Below are positions 1 through 6,127 of a stretch of 8,137 nucleotides of DNA, piece after piece. Both the position numbers and the translations under genes were made by a program. The first letter of the stretch is position 1; every line of letters begins with the position of its first letter. Under the pieces are notes generated by a model. The model ran no database searches. It was not told the origin of the DNA and worked only from the letters and a program-made list of their open reading frames with translations. This DNA is from Methanobacteriota archaeon (GTDB lineage Archaea; Thermoplasmatota; Thermoplasmata; UBA10834). The stretch covers positions 1 to 8,137 of the forward strand of contig JAABQR010000136.1 in NCBI GenBank assembly GCA_011391345.1, in the 5' to 3' direction.

Positions 1-1
1 G

Positions 2-475
2 AACGAGAAGCTGATCTTCGAGCTTCCGGGCGATGACGTCGTCGGGTATGACGGCGTGGGATTGCCGTACTCCGCATATGTGAACCTCGCCGGCGGGGAC
101 ACTTCGGACTTCGACGACATCCGCGTAGCGGACGCGCCGCTGTCCCTCGGGTACTACTACACAGACGGTGTGGACCTCGGTCCCTTGATGGTTGGCAATA
201 CGATGACCATCGAGGGCCCTGTATCCTTCGACAACGTGAGGCACACGCCCGACGGACCGCTGTATCACGGCGCCCCGTGGATCGAATTCGATGTCGGCGG
301 GACCAAGGTCGTGAGCGCCAATGCGCCTGTGATTGCGGAGGTCGTGGAACCAGCCTCGTCGGCATCTGTCAGTGCCGGCGCGGCCTCTGAGCTGCTGTCC
401 ATGGTGGCCGTCGTCTGCGCGACGATGCTCGCGGTGGCGGCCCTTGGGGCTGGACGCAAGGTCTCGGTCAAGTGA
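2..475 (+). CDS. C-terminal part of a membrane-anchored, probably extracellular protein (5' end outside window)
   Basis: The frame is open from base 2 to the TGA at 473-475, giving 157 residues with no upstream stop, so the start lies before the window. I do not recognise the family. The visible part is acidic and rich in Gly, Asp, Tyr and Val, with beta-strand-like alternation, which is typical of archaeal surface proteins. Around residues 115-130 there is a small Ala/Ser-rich linker. It is followed by one hydrophobic helix (about residues 131-150, starting LLSMVAVVCATM) and a short basic tail, GRKVSVK. The arrangement of an outside domain, a linker, a membrane anchor and a positive cytoplasmic end suggests a C-terminally anchored protein facing outward (inference). 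The gene converges on the histidine kinase gene across an 83-base gap. An internal GTG at 56 also opens this frame, but the reading frame continues upstream of it. Function unknown. Confidence 0.7.
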   Translation, partial: NEKLIFELPGDDVVGYDGVGLPYSAYVNLAGGDTSDFDDIRVADAPLSLGYYYTDGVDLGPLMVGNTMTIEGPVSFDNVRHTPDGPLYHGAPWIEFDVGGTKVVSANAPVIAEVVEPASSASVSAGAASELLSMVAVVCATMLAVAALGAGRKVSVK

Positions 476-558
476 CCGGAGCGGAGAAACCGATAAACCT
501 CTTACACTCTTCTTATTCCCTCATGGCTGAGCGGTAGCTCGTCTGGGGACACGGAGGA
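476..558. other. Convergent intergenic gap with pyrimidine tract and small hairpin
   Basis: This gap separates two genes whose 3' ends face each other. Bases 497-519 are a T/C-rich tract on the + strand, a plausible termination signal for the upstream surface-protein gene because archaeal RNA polymerase stops at T-rich runs. A perfect short inverted repeat, GAGC-GGTA-GCTC, lies at 529-540. It resembles a tRNA D-arm but no other tRNA parts surround it. The termination role is inference. Confidence 0.3.
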
Positions 559-2658
559 CTACGCCTTCGGGTGCCTCTCGGCGGGGAATATGACGCAGAA
601 CCTCGCCCCGAGCTCGCTCTTGCCCTGGACCCGGTCCTCGACCCAGATCCTGCCTGAGAACTTGTCCGTGAGAGCCCTGCAGATCGACAGGCCGAGGCCG
701 CTCCCGGATATCTTCGTGTCGTGCTTGAGCCTCACGTACTTCTGGAACAGCATGGCCTTCTTGTCGTCCGGTATCCCATAGCCGTTGTCGGATATGCAGA
801 CCTTCCACGAAGGGCGCTCCTCCTCGAGGACCTTCTTGACCTCCACATCGATGTCGACCTCCTCGTGCGGGTCGTACTTGACCGCGTTGTTGAACAGGTT
901 CACGAACAGCTCGTCCACGAGCGGGTTGGCCTTGATGTACGCCTCCTCGGGCGCGTCGAGCTTGACGCCGACCCTCTTGGTCGACGATGTCATGATGCCG
1001 GACACGACCTTCCTCAGCACGTTGCTCAGGTTGACGAGAACGAAATCATCCGGCTCCATGATCCCGATCTTAGTCAGCTTCTTGACGTTCTCTATGAGCT
1101 TGGCGTTCTCCCTGATGAGATGGAGCGACTTCTCCAGGGGAACCTTGGCCGCGTGCGGGAGGTCATAGTCCTTGTACACCATCTCGACGTAGTTCAGGGT
1201 CGCGAAGTTGTAGTTGTTGATGTCGTGGAACATGAGGTCGTTGAGCATCTCGATCTCCTTCTTGGCGTCCTGGAGCTTCGAGACGAGCTGGGAGTTCTCG
1301 AGGGCGATGGACGCCTGCTGGGCGAACAACATGCCTGCCTCGAGGTCGTTCTGCGTGAACACCTGGCCCCTCTCCCTGTAGAGCTCGAGCACGCCTATGA
1401 CCTCCTGGGAACCCGTGAGGGGTATCGCGAGCATGGAGTTGTGATCGAGCGGGACCCCTGGTATGTCCGCCGACCTCGGGTCTGCATCGACGTCGTCCAC
1501 GAACTCCGCCTTTCCCGTCTTCGCGACGAGCCCAACTATGCCGTCGTCGAACCCTCCGGGGTCTCCGAGTATCTCGTCCGAATATCCTCCGACAGCGTAC
1601 ACGGGCTGCACGAGTTTCTTCTGCCAGTCGACTACGTAGAAAGAGAGGTCCTTGTAGCGCACGACCTCCATGATGTGGGATGAGATGGCCGCGTAGATCT
1701 GCTCTGTGCTGATGGCCCTCTGCAGCTCGACACTGGACCGGACCAGTGCCTCCTGGAGGCTCATCTTGGTCTCGAGCGTGGCGAACAGGACCATGTTGTC
1801 GATCATGCCTGCGAGCAGGTCGGCCACCATCTGGAGCGCCTCTGCGCTCTCCCAGTCGTATTCGGCCTGCTTCGAGTCCAGGAGGTTGAGCGACCCGAGC
1901 ACCCTCCCTCGGGATGTGAGAGGCACGGCCATCATCGAGCTCGCCTTGTTGACGTCCAGGACGCCGAACTCGCTGAACAGCTTCCTGCCCGCCTCCTTCT
2001 CGACGATCACCGCCTTGCCGCCGAACCTCAGTTTCTCCACGATGCTCCCCTCGTAGAGCACCTTACCCAGGGAGACGGCCTTGTCCGCGTGCTTCGGATC
2101 GGGGACGAAAACTTCGACATGCCTGCCCTTCTCCTCGGTAACGCCGGCGCATATGGAATCGAAGTCCAGGAGTTTCTGGAGCTCCTCGGAGACCTTCAAC
2201 AGCACCGTCCGGATGTCCTTGTGCGTGCCGGCCAGCTTGGCGATCCTGTTCATGATGTCTATCCTGAACGCCTTCTCGCGCAGCTCGTTCTCGACGCCCT
2301 TCCTGGTGCTGATGTCCCTGGCAACGGCCGCTATGCCTATCGGGGACCCGTTCCCGTCCAGGAGTGCGTTCGCTGTCAGGGATATGATCATGACCATGCC
2401 GTCGCTGCGTCTGAACTTGATCTCGTAATCGTGTATGGGGCTCCCCTGTTCCAGGAGAGACACGAGGGCTCTCCACTCCAGGTCCCTCTCCACGATGTCC
2501 TTGGCGATGTTCTTCGCCTTCATGGCCTCGTGCCTGAAACCGAGCATGCGGGCGAACGCTGGGTTCGAGAACATGATCTCGCCCGACTTGCCACAGGCGA
2601 ACACCCCGTCCAGCAGTTCGGATGTCAGCAACCCAACGTCTAACTCCTCAGCGCCCAT
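559..2658 (-). CDS. Soluble sensor histidine kinase, PAS-GAF-GAF-HATPase, HDINN H-box
   Basis: A 699-residue sensor kinase that should autophosphorylate on histidine and pass the phosphate to an unlinked response regulator. Domains in order (numbered from the ATG at 2658): PAS about 10-120 (starting near LLDGVFACGKSGEIMFSN); GAF about 140-285; a second GAF about 305-455; a helical linker 455-475; a dimerisation/phosphotransfer helix with LMFHDINNYN (His478); and a HATPase domain about 575-692. The ATP site is complete: N-box NLFNNAVKY (Asn587, Asn591), G1 box DNGYGIP (Asp624) and G2 box GSGLGLS (652-658). No membrane segment or receiver domain is visible, so it is probably cytoplasmic and senses small ligands, redox state or light (inference). 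I prefer the ATG at 2658 to the GTG at 2733: GGTGGGG lies 5 bases before it, and a TATA-like box at 2751-2759 places transcription start near 2729, already inside the longer reading. It diverges from the Cys-repeat gene. Confidence 0.93.
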   Translation of the reverse strand: MGAEELDVGLLTSELLDGVFACGKSGEIMFSNPAFARMLGFRHEAMKAKNIAKDIVERDLEWRALVSLLEQGSPIHDYEIKFRRSDGMVMIISLTANALLDGNGSPIGIAAVARDISTRKGVENELREKAFRIDIMNRIAKLAGTHKDIRTVLLKVSEELQKLLDFDSICAGVTEEKGRHVEVFVPDPKHADKAVSLGKVLYEGSIVEKLRFGGKAVIVEKEAGRKLFSEFGVLDVNKASSMMAVPLTSRGRVLGSLNLLDSKQAEYDWESAEALQMVADLLAGMIDNMVLFATLETKMSLQEALVRSSVELQRAISTEQIYAAISSHIMEVVRYKDLSFYVVDWQKKLVQPVYAVGGYSDEILGDPGGFDDGIVGLVAKTGKAEFVDDVDADPRSADIPGVPLDHNSMLAIPLTGSQEVIGVLELYRERGQVFTQNDLEAGMLFAQQASIALENSQLVSKLQDAKKEIEMLNDLMFHDINNYNFATLNYVEMVYKDYDLPHAAKVPLEKSLHLIRENAKLIENVKKLTKIGIMEPDDFVLVNLSNVLRKVVSGIMTSSTKRVGVKLDAPEEAYIKANPLVDELFVNLFNNAVKYDPHEEVDIDVEVKKVLEEERPSWKVCISDNGYGIPDDKKAMLFQKYVRLKHDTKISGSGLGLSICRALTDKFSGRIWVEDRVQGKSELGARFCVIFPAERHPKA

Positions 2659-2750
2659 TGATGCCCCACCGAGGGAGGCGATGCCGCCCCCATCAGCAAT
2701 ACGGGCGCGTACGGGGGTATGCGCCCTTGGCACCTACAGCGGCTGTGCCC

Positions 2751-2759
2751 GATAAAAAG
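2751..2759 (-). promoter_or_regulatory. TATA box of the histidine kinase gene
   Basis: The minus strand reads CTTTTTATC here, close to the archaeal TATA consensus and similar to the boxes before the HAD and S66 genes in this window. Initiation about 26 bases downstream would be near 2729, giving a leader of about 70 bases to the ATG at 2658. Confidence 0.5.
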
Positions 2760-2887
2760 GTTGTCAAGGTGTTCGCGTCGGTGATATTCAGGACGCATTG
2801 TTCCCGGCCAGCGCATCTATTTGGGCACCGGCCTCGCCAAGGCAAAGGATATCAGCAGAGTCGATGATTACCCCTGGGTGTGAGGGA

Positions 2888-3154
2888 ATGGAAGCAAAGA
2901 TGCACAAGCTGTTCATGGCGCGCTGCGACGACCGGGGCGAGGCCCGGATGGTGACCGCGGCCGACTGCAACGCCTGCCCGCATGGCAGCGTCGTGGACAA
3001 CAAGTCCAGGGTCCTGTGCTACGGCGCCACGAAGTTCTTCACCGTGCCCTGCTACTACGAGATGAAGGCCTCGGCGATGATTGCCGAGTGCGAGGCATGT
3101 TCGTACGGGACCGTGTCCGTTGACCGGATGCGGGTCTTCTGCAACAGGCTGTGA
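2888..3154 (+). CDS. Small cysteine-rich protein made of two tandem four-Cys units, probable metal binder
   Basis: An 88-residue protein I cannot assign to a named family. Eight cysteines form two matching units: Cys13, Cys27, Cys30, Cys44 and Cys55, Cys68, Cys71, Cys85. Spacings are C-x13-CxxC-x13-C and C-x12-CxxC-x13-C. The units also agree outside the cysteines: KLFMARC against KFFTVPC, DCNACPHGSVV against ECEACSYGTVS, and SRVLC against MRVFC. An internal duplication with a period of 41-42 residues therefore accounts for residues 7-88. Each unit could hold one Zn2+ or possibly an Fe-S cluster (inference). There is no signal peptide or membrane helix. The start at 2888 has GGGTG 7 bases upstream; the ATG at 2900 is an alternative, and a TTG at 2798 would add 30 residues lacking the repeat pattern. 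It lies 229 bases from the divergent kinase gene and 100 bases before the DUF835 gene, possibly as a signalling or redox partner (inference). Confidence 0.8.
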   Translation: MEAKMHKLFMARCDDRGEARMVTAADCNACPHGSVVDNKSRVLCYGATKFFTVPCYYEMKASAMIAECEACSYGTVSVDRMRVFCNRL

Positions 3155-3205
3155 TTGTCGGGGCGGTCCGCAGATCTCTTTCACGCCAGCGGAGCCTGGT
3201 CAACA

Positions 3206-3227
3206 GTATTATATAAAGTATCAATAC
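3206..3227 (+). promoter_or_regulatory. Promoter of the DUF835 gene: strong TATA box inside a short inverted repeat
   Basis: TTATATAAAG at 3209-3218 is the best TATA match in the window. Initiation about 26 bases downstream would be near 3239, leaving a leader of about 16 bases to the ATG at 3255. The box lies between GTATT (3206-3210) and AATAC (3223-3227), a perfect 5-bp inverted repeat that could be an operator, although 5 bp in AT-rich DNA may be chance. Confidence 0.6.
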
Positions 3228-3254
3228 AATACATATCCAGGATGGGATGCGTAG

Positions 3255-3830
3255 ATGGCGTCTACGTTGGCTTCAGGTGCCACCTTTTCGGCTGACGTGA
3301 GGCCAGGCAACGTCTACCTGGTCGAAGAGAGAAGGCCGAAGGTGAGCTACGAGCTATTCGAACACGCCCTATCTTCGGGGTGCGCAGGGCTGGTCATCAC
3401 CCGCGACTTCCCCAAGAGACTCCTGACCGAGAAGGAGCTCGACAGCTGCAGGGTCGTATGGCTCACGAACCTCGTCGGCGAGGGACGCATCAACCCCACA
3501 GCCATTGGCATACTGATGAGCCAGGTCCGCGCGTTCATCGAGTCCCAGAAGAGGACTGCTATCATCGTCGACGGTCTCGAGTACATGGTCTCCCTCAACA
3601 CTTACGACCGCATGCTCCAGTTCATGCACCAGCTGAGGGACATGGTCGTCACGAACGACTGCGTCCTGATAGTGCCGGTGGACCCACGCACGATGTCCGA
3701 GCGGGAGATAGCCCTTCTCGAGAGGAACCTCGAGGTCGTGCTCCCGAGGCCGGAATCGGAAGTGGGTGAGGACCAGATCATCAGCTCGACCCCAGGCGAG
3801 ATTCGATTGCTGGATGTCGGGCCCAGGTAG
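3255..3830 (+). CDS. DUF835 family protein
   Basis: A 191-residue stand-alone DUF835 protein. The family is largely archaeal, is often attached to or near sensory domains, and has no established biochemical function. Recognisable family features are the early strand NVYLVEE (19-25), GLVITRDFP (45-53), RVVWLTN (66-72), the hydrophobic strand ending in Asp-Gly, AIIVDGLEYM (102-111), the helix DRMLQFMHQLRDMV (118-131), and the near-invariant VLIVPVDPRTMSERE (137-151). The order of parts resembles a RecA/KaiC-like core with a Walker-B-like strand (IVDG) but no Walker-A loop, so ATP hydrolysis is unlikely (inference from pattern). Residues 1-15 are a short extension and the C-terminus (about 165-191) looks flexible. 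There is no membrane segment. The start at 3255 fits the TATA box at 3209-3218. Its position beside a histidine kinase and a Cys-rich protein suggests signalling, but no interaction is shown. Confidence 0.9.
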   Translation: MASTLASGATFSADVRPGNVYLVEERRPKVSYELFEHALSSGCAGLVITRDFPKRLLTEKELDSCRVVWLTNLVGEGRINPTAIGILMSQVRAFIESQKRTAIIVDGLEYMVSLNTYDRMLQFMHQLRDMVVTNDCVLIVPVDPRTMSEREIALLERNLEVVLPRPESEVGEDQIISSTPGEIRLLDVGPR

Positions 3831-3883
3831 GCCTTTTACGCACCAAATCTCAGAATCATGTAAGTGGGTGGACCTTTTACCAC
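3831..3883. terminator. Convergent gap with T-rich stops between DUF835 and HAD genes
   Basis: The 53-base gap between two converging genes contains CCTTTTAC twice on the + strand (about 3832-3839 and 3871-3878). The second copy sits in the loop of a possible AGTGG/CCACT 5-bp stem. Short T runs are the usual archaeal termination signal, so these probably end the DUF835 transcript. No comparable T run is seen in the minus direction here. Confidence 0.35.
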
Positions 3884-4609
3884 TCAATCATGCAGTAGTG
3901 TCACCAGCAGTCCCCTGAGCTCATCGACGTCCCTGGCTACGGCAAAGCTCCCTGCATCGAACAGGGCCTGTTCCGGCACGTCCCCTGTCATCACGCCTAT
4001 GAACGGGACTCCTGCGTTCGCCGCGCACTGCGCGTCGATGGCATGGTCACCGACGAAGAGCGTCTCGTCCTTCTCGACACCCAGGGTCCTCACGAGCCGC
4101 AGGTACGAGTCGGGGTTAGGCTTCGGCCTCGTGTGGGAGTTCCGGGATTCGATGGCGTCCACCAGCCCGTCGATGCCCGTCGTGGACATGGCCTTTCTCG
4201 CGTATGCGTCGCAGCCGCGCGTCAGCACGCCGACCCTGATACCTCTATCCCTCAGGAACTGCAGTGTCTCCCGCGAGCCGGGTATCGTGGCGGTCTCATC
4301 GACCCTCTCGAGCTCGACGGCATCCATGATGGCGTCCAGCTCCGCGAGCATGTCCTTGATGCCGGCCTCCGGGGTCCCTTTCTCTCTCATCCTGGTCTCG
4401 AACCTGTCCAAGATCTTGACGATGGTCTCCGACGGGTCGTACAGTCTCCTGTCCTCGCCGAACTCCTCGATCCTGTCTATCACGAGCCCTTTGAACTTGG
4501 GGAAGTTGACCGTGGATATGACCAGGGTATCGTCGAGGTCAAATATGACGGCTCTGAGTCTCTTGGTGGGCCTCACGGTGGTCGCGACCCGGTCTCCCTT
4601 GCGCTCCAT
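3884..4609 (-). CDS. HAD-superfamily phosphatase (phosphoglycolate phosphatase-like)
   Basis: A 241-residue haloacid-dehalogenase-type hydrolase, expected to remove phosphate from a small phosphorylated metabolite with Mg2+, via an aspartyl-phosphate. All four motifs are visible (numbered from the ATG at 4609): motif I FDLDDT with nucleophile Asp24 and acid/base Asp26; motif II VLTRG with Thr130; motif III RPKPNPDSY with Lys163; motif IV VGDHAID with Asp188 and Asp192. Between motifs I and II there is a helical cap of about 90 residues (C1 type), as in phosphoglycolate phosphatase and beta-phosphoglucomutase relatives. The substrate cannot be read from sequence. A start at 4609 is preferred to the GTG at 4663: a TATA box at 4633-4641 puts transcription start near 4611, making the message almost leaderless. 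The neighbouring genes give no pathway clue. Confidence 0.9.
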   Translation of the reverse strand: MERKGDRVATTVRPTKRLRAVIFDLDDTLVISTVNFPKFKGLVIDRIEEFGEDRRLYDPSETIVKILDRFETRMREKGTPEAGIKDMLAELDAIMDAVELERVDETATIPGSRETLQFLRDRGIRVGVLTRGCDAYARKAMSTTGIDGLVDAIESRNSHTRPKPNPDSYLRLVRTLGVEKDETLFVGDHAIDAQCAANAGVPFIGVMTGDVPEQALFDAGSFAVARDVDELRGLLVTLLHD

Positions 4610-4632
4610 CGTCCTGGGGAATCGTCCGGGCC

Positions 4633-4641
4633 AAGATAAAG
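4633..4641 (-). promoter_or_regulatory. TATA box of the HAD phosphatase gene
   Basis: The minus strand reads CTTTATCTT. Its centre is about 28 bases from the ATG at 4609, so the transcript probably begins at or within a few bases of the start codon, as is common in archaea. This decides against the longer GTG reading from 4663. Confidence 0.55.
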
Positions 4642-4663
4642 ACTTGTAGCCAGATGTGGTCAC

Positions 4664-4898
4664 GGGATGTTATCACGCATGATTCCAGGGAGAAAGGGTA
4701 TATGAGGCGTGCTAGCCTTTTTCCGTCTTAAGAGACAGGAAGAGGGAAACAAGGATTTTCCTTCTGGCCCGAGATCAGCCTATATCCTCCCCCCCCAAAC
4801 AATGGGCCAAAGCCCCTCTTCCTTCTCCGTTATCCCTCTGTTCTTCAGCCGGCCATGGCGCACGTTCGTCCATCGACCCCTATTGTTCGAGCGAAGCG
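4664..4898. other. Non-coding stretch with promoter-like boxes, a T run and a C8 tract
   Basis: No convincing gene is present. The composition differs from the flanking genes, with pyrimidine-rich + strand runs. Visible elements are a TATA-like GGTATATGAGG (about 4697-4707), a T5 run (4718-4722), a second TATA-like CCTATATCC (4779-4787), eight consecutive C (4789-4796), and a perfect GGGC-CAAA-GCCC hairpin (4804-4815) followed by a long T/C-rich tract. A GTG-initiated frame at 4709-4903 (64 residues) has no domain, no clear ribosome site and an implausible composition. A small RNA or a long leader for the downstream hydrolase is possible but unproven. Confidence 0.4.
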
Positions 4899-4908
4899 CC
4901 TAAATAGG
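4899..4908 (+). promoter_or_regulatory. Possible TATA box of the beta-lactamase-like gene
   Basis: CCTAAATAGG is AT-rich within a GC-rich surrounding and would place initiation near 4930, giving a leader of about 43 bases to the ATG at 4973. The match is weaker than the DUF835 box, and the CCTATATCC at 4779-4787 is an alternative farther upstream. Confidence 0.4.
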
Positions 4909-4972
4909 AACATCCCGCTCTTCGACCAGAGACGGCGCGCCGCGAAGGGTTCGTCCCCAGTGACCACCGTTG

Positions 4973-6043
4973 ATGATCCAAGGACTGGTGTTTGGCTTGA
5001 CAGCGACGAAGAAGAAGGCGGCGCCCCATCATGAGGACGCGGACCTCGGCAGGCTGAAGGCCGAACTGCTCAGGACCGCCAAGGAGACGAAGGGGCAGCT
5101 GGGCCTCTATGTCAAGCACATAGAGACGGGCAGCGAGATCGCCGTCGAGGCCGACAAGATATTCCCCCTCGCGAGCGTCTTCAAGCTGGGCGTGATGGTG
5201 GAGACGTTCCGCCAGGTGGAGGAAGGCTCGATAGCCCTGGACGAGAGGATCGAGCTCGAGCCGAAGCACTTCTGCATTGGCGAGGGCGTCCTGCAGTACA
5301 TGGCCCCCGGGCTGAAGCCGACCGTCGGGGACCTGCTCGCGCTCATGATCATATCGACGGACAACACGGCGTCTGAGATGCTGTGGAAGCGCATAGGCCT
5401 CCAGCGCGTGAACATGATGATGAGGGAGTTGGGCCTTGCCAAGACATCCATATACATGCCCTACAGGGAGAGCTTCCTGATGTCCATGGGCGTCGGTCCG
5501 TTCAGGGACCAGACCATCCCCGAAGCCGCGAGGAAGTGGAAGGGGATGTCGGACATGGACAGGATGAAGGCGCTCAACGAGACTGAGCGCGATTCCGCGG
5601 GCCTGTCGATCGACGACTTCAGGCAGAAGTACGAACGCATCTACGGGCTCAAGGCCGAGAAGAAGTTCAAGCAGCAGAGGGTGTACGACGAGGTCTTCGA
5701 CAACATCGGCACTCCGAGGGAGATCGGTATGCTGCTCGAGAAGATACTCAAGAACGAGGTCGTGTCCCCCAAGGCATCCAAGGACATGCTCAGGCTCCTC
5801 ATGATGCAGAAGGACGAGACGGCCCTCTCCTACCTGCTGTCACCGGACATCCCCGTCGCGCTCAAGTCCGGCACCACTGCCGCCTCGCTCACGAACGCGG
5901 CGATCATATTCATATCCTCCACATCGCACGTCGTGCTCTGCACGTTCTTCAAGAAGATCGAGGAAGGGTCCTTCGAGAAGGCGCTCGAGGCCGAGGCGAA
6001 GATCGCCAGGCTCGTGTGCGACCACTTCTCCAGGCTCCGATGA
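4973..6043 (+). CDS. Class-A beta-lactamase-like serine hydrolase with a large omega-region insertion
   Basis: A 356-residue protein of the Beta_lactamase2/penicillin-binding fold. Motif 1 is PLASVFKL with nucleophile Ser68 and Lys71. Motif 2 aligns with Ser-Asn-type SDN but reads STDNTAS (Thr129, Asp130, Asn131). Motif 3 is ALKSGTT (Lys298, Ser299, Gly300), matching KTG. A family-typical GEGVLQYMAPGLKPTVGDLL segment precedes motif 2. Motifs 2 and 3 are about 167 residues apart against about 102 in standard class A enzymes. The extra residues (roughly 163-238) are charged and helical, fall where the omega loop should be, and leave no clear equivalent of Glu166. There is no signal peptide or membrane helix, so it appears cytoplasmic, unlike bacterial beta-lactamases. 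Murein is absent from archaea, so the role may be esterase/peptidase or antibiotic detoxification (inference). The start is ATG 4973, with AGTGA 9 bases upstream; the adjacent TTG 4970 is less likely. Confidence 0.85.
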   Translation: MIQGLVFGLTATKKKAAPHHEDADLGRLKAELLRTAKETKGQLGLYVKHIETGSEIAVEADKIFPLASVFKLGVMVETFRQVEEGSIALDERIELEPKHFCIGEGVLQYMAPGLKPTVGDLLALMIISTDNTASEMLWKRIGLQRVNMMMRELGLAKTSIYMPYRESFLMSMGVGPFRDQTIPEAARKWKGMSDMDRMKALNETERDSAGLSIDDFRQKYERIYGLKAEKKFKQQRVYDEVFDNIGTPREIGMLLEKILKNEVVSPKASKDMLRLLMMQKDETALSYLLSPDIPVALKSGTTAASLTNAAIIFISSTSHVVLCTFFKKIEEGSFEKALEAEAKIARLVCDHFSRLR

Positions 6044-6048
6044 GACTC

Positions 6049-6078
6049 GCCGCGGTCGTCGCGACGGTCTCCCGCGGC
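6049..6078. terminator. GC-rich hairpin after the hydrolase gene
   Basis: GCCGCGG (6049-6055) and CCGCGGC (6072-6078) are exact inverted copies flanking a 16-base loop that itself contains the palindrome CGTCGCGACG. It begins 6 bases after the stop codon. There is no T run after it on either side, so it would not be a standard archaeal terminator; it may stabilise the 3' end of the message. Confidence 0.35.
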
Positions 6079-6127
6079 ATAGGCTGGGCCTCAGGTGTGA
6101 CCGGGGCCGGTGCCTATCCACTCATCG

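Noticed and set aside
522..580. tRNA-like D-arm GAGCGGTAGCTC
   Set aside because: No acceptor stem, anticodon arm or T-arm (GTTC motif) can be fitted around it, and it runs into the kinase stop codon.
721..1683. A 320-codon open frame on the + strand
   Set aside because: It lies antisense to the histidine kinase, whose PAS, GAF and ATP-binding motifs are unambiguous. Its translation is rich in Val, Leu, Arg, Asp and His with no domain, as expected of a GC-driven shadow.
2798..2887. TTG start adding 30 residues to the Cys-repeat protein
   Set aside because: The extra residues do not belong to the duplicated units and no ribosome site precedes the TTG, whereas GGGTG precedes ATG 2888.
4610..4663. 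GTG start adding 18 residues to the HAD phosphatase
   Set aside because: The probable TATA box at 4633-4641 lies inside this extension, so the transcript would begin after it.
4709..4903. A 64-codon GTG-initiated frame
   Set aside because: No domain, no good ribosome site, and the TATA-like box is too close to the start to place the transcript start before it.
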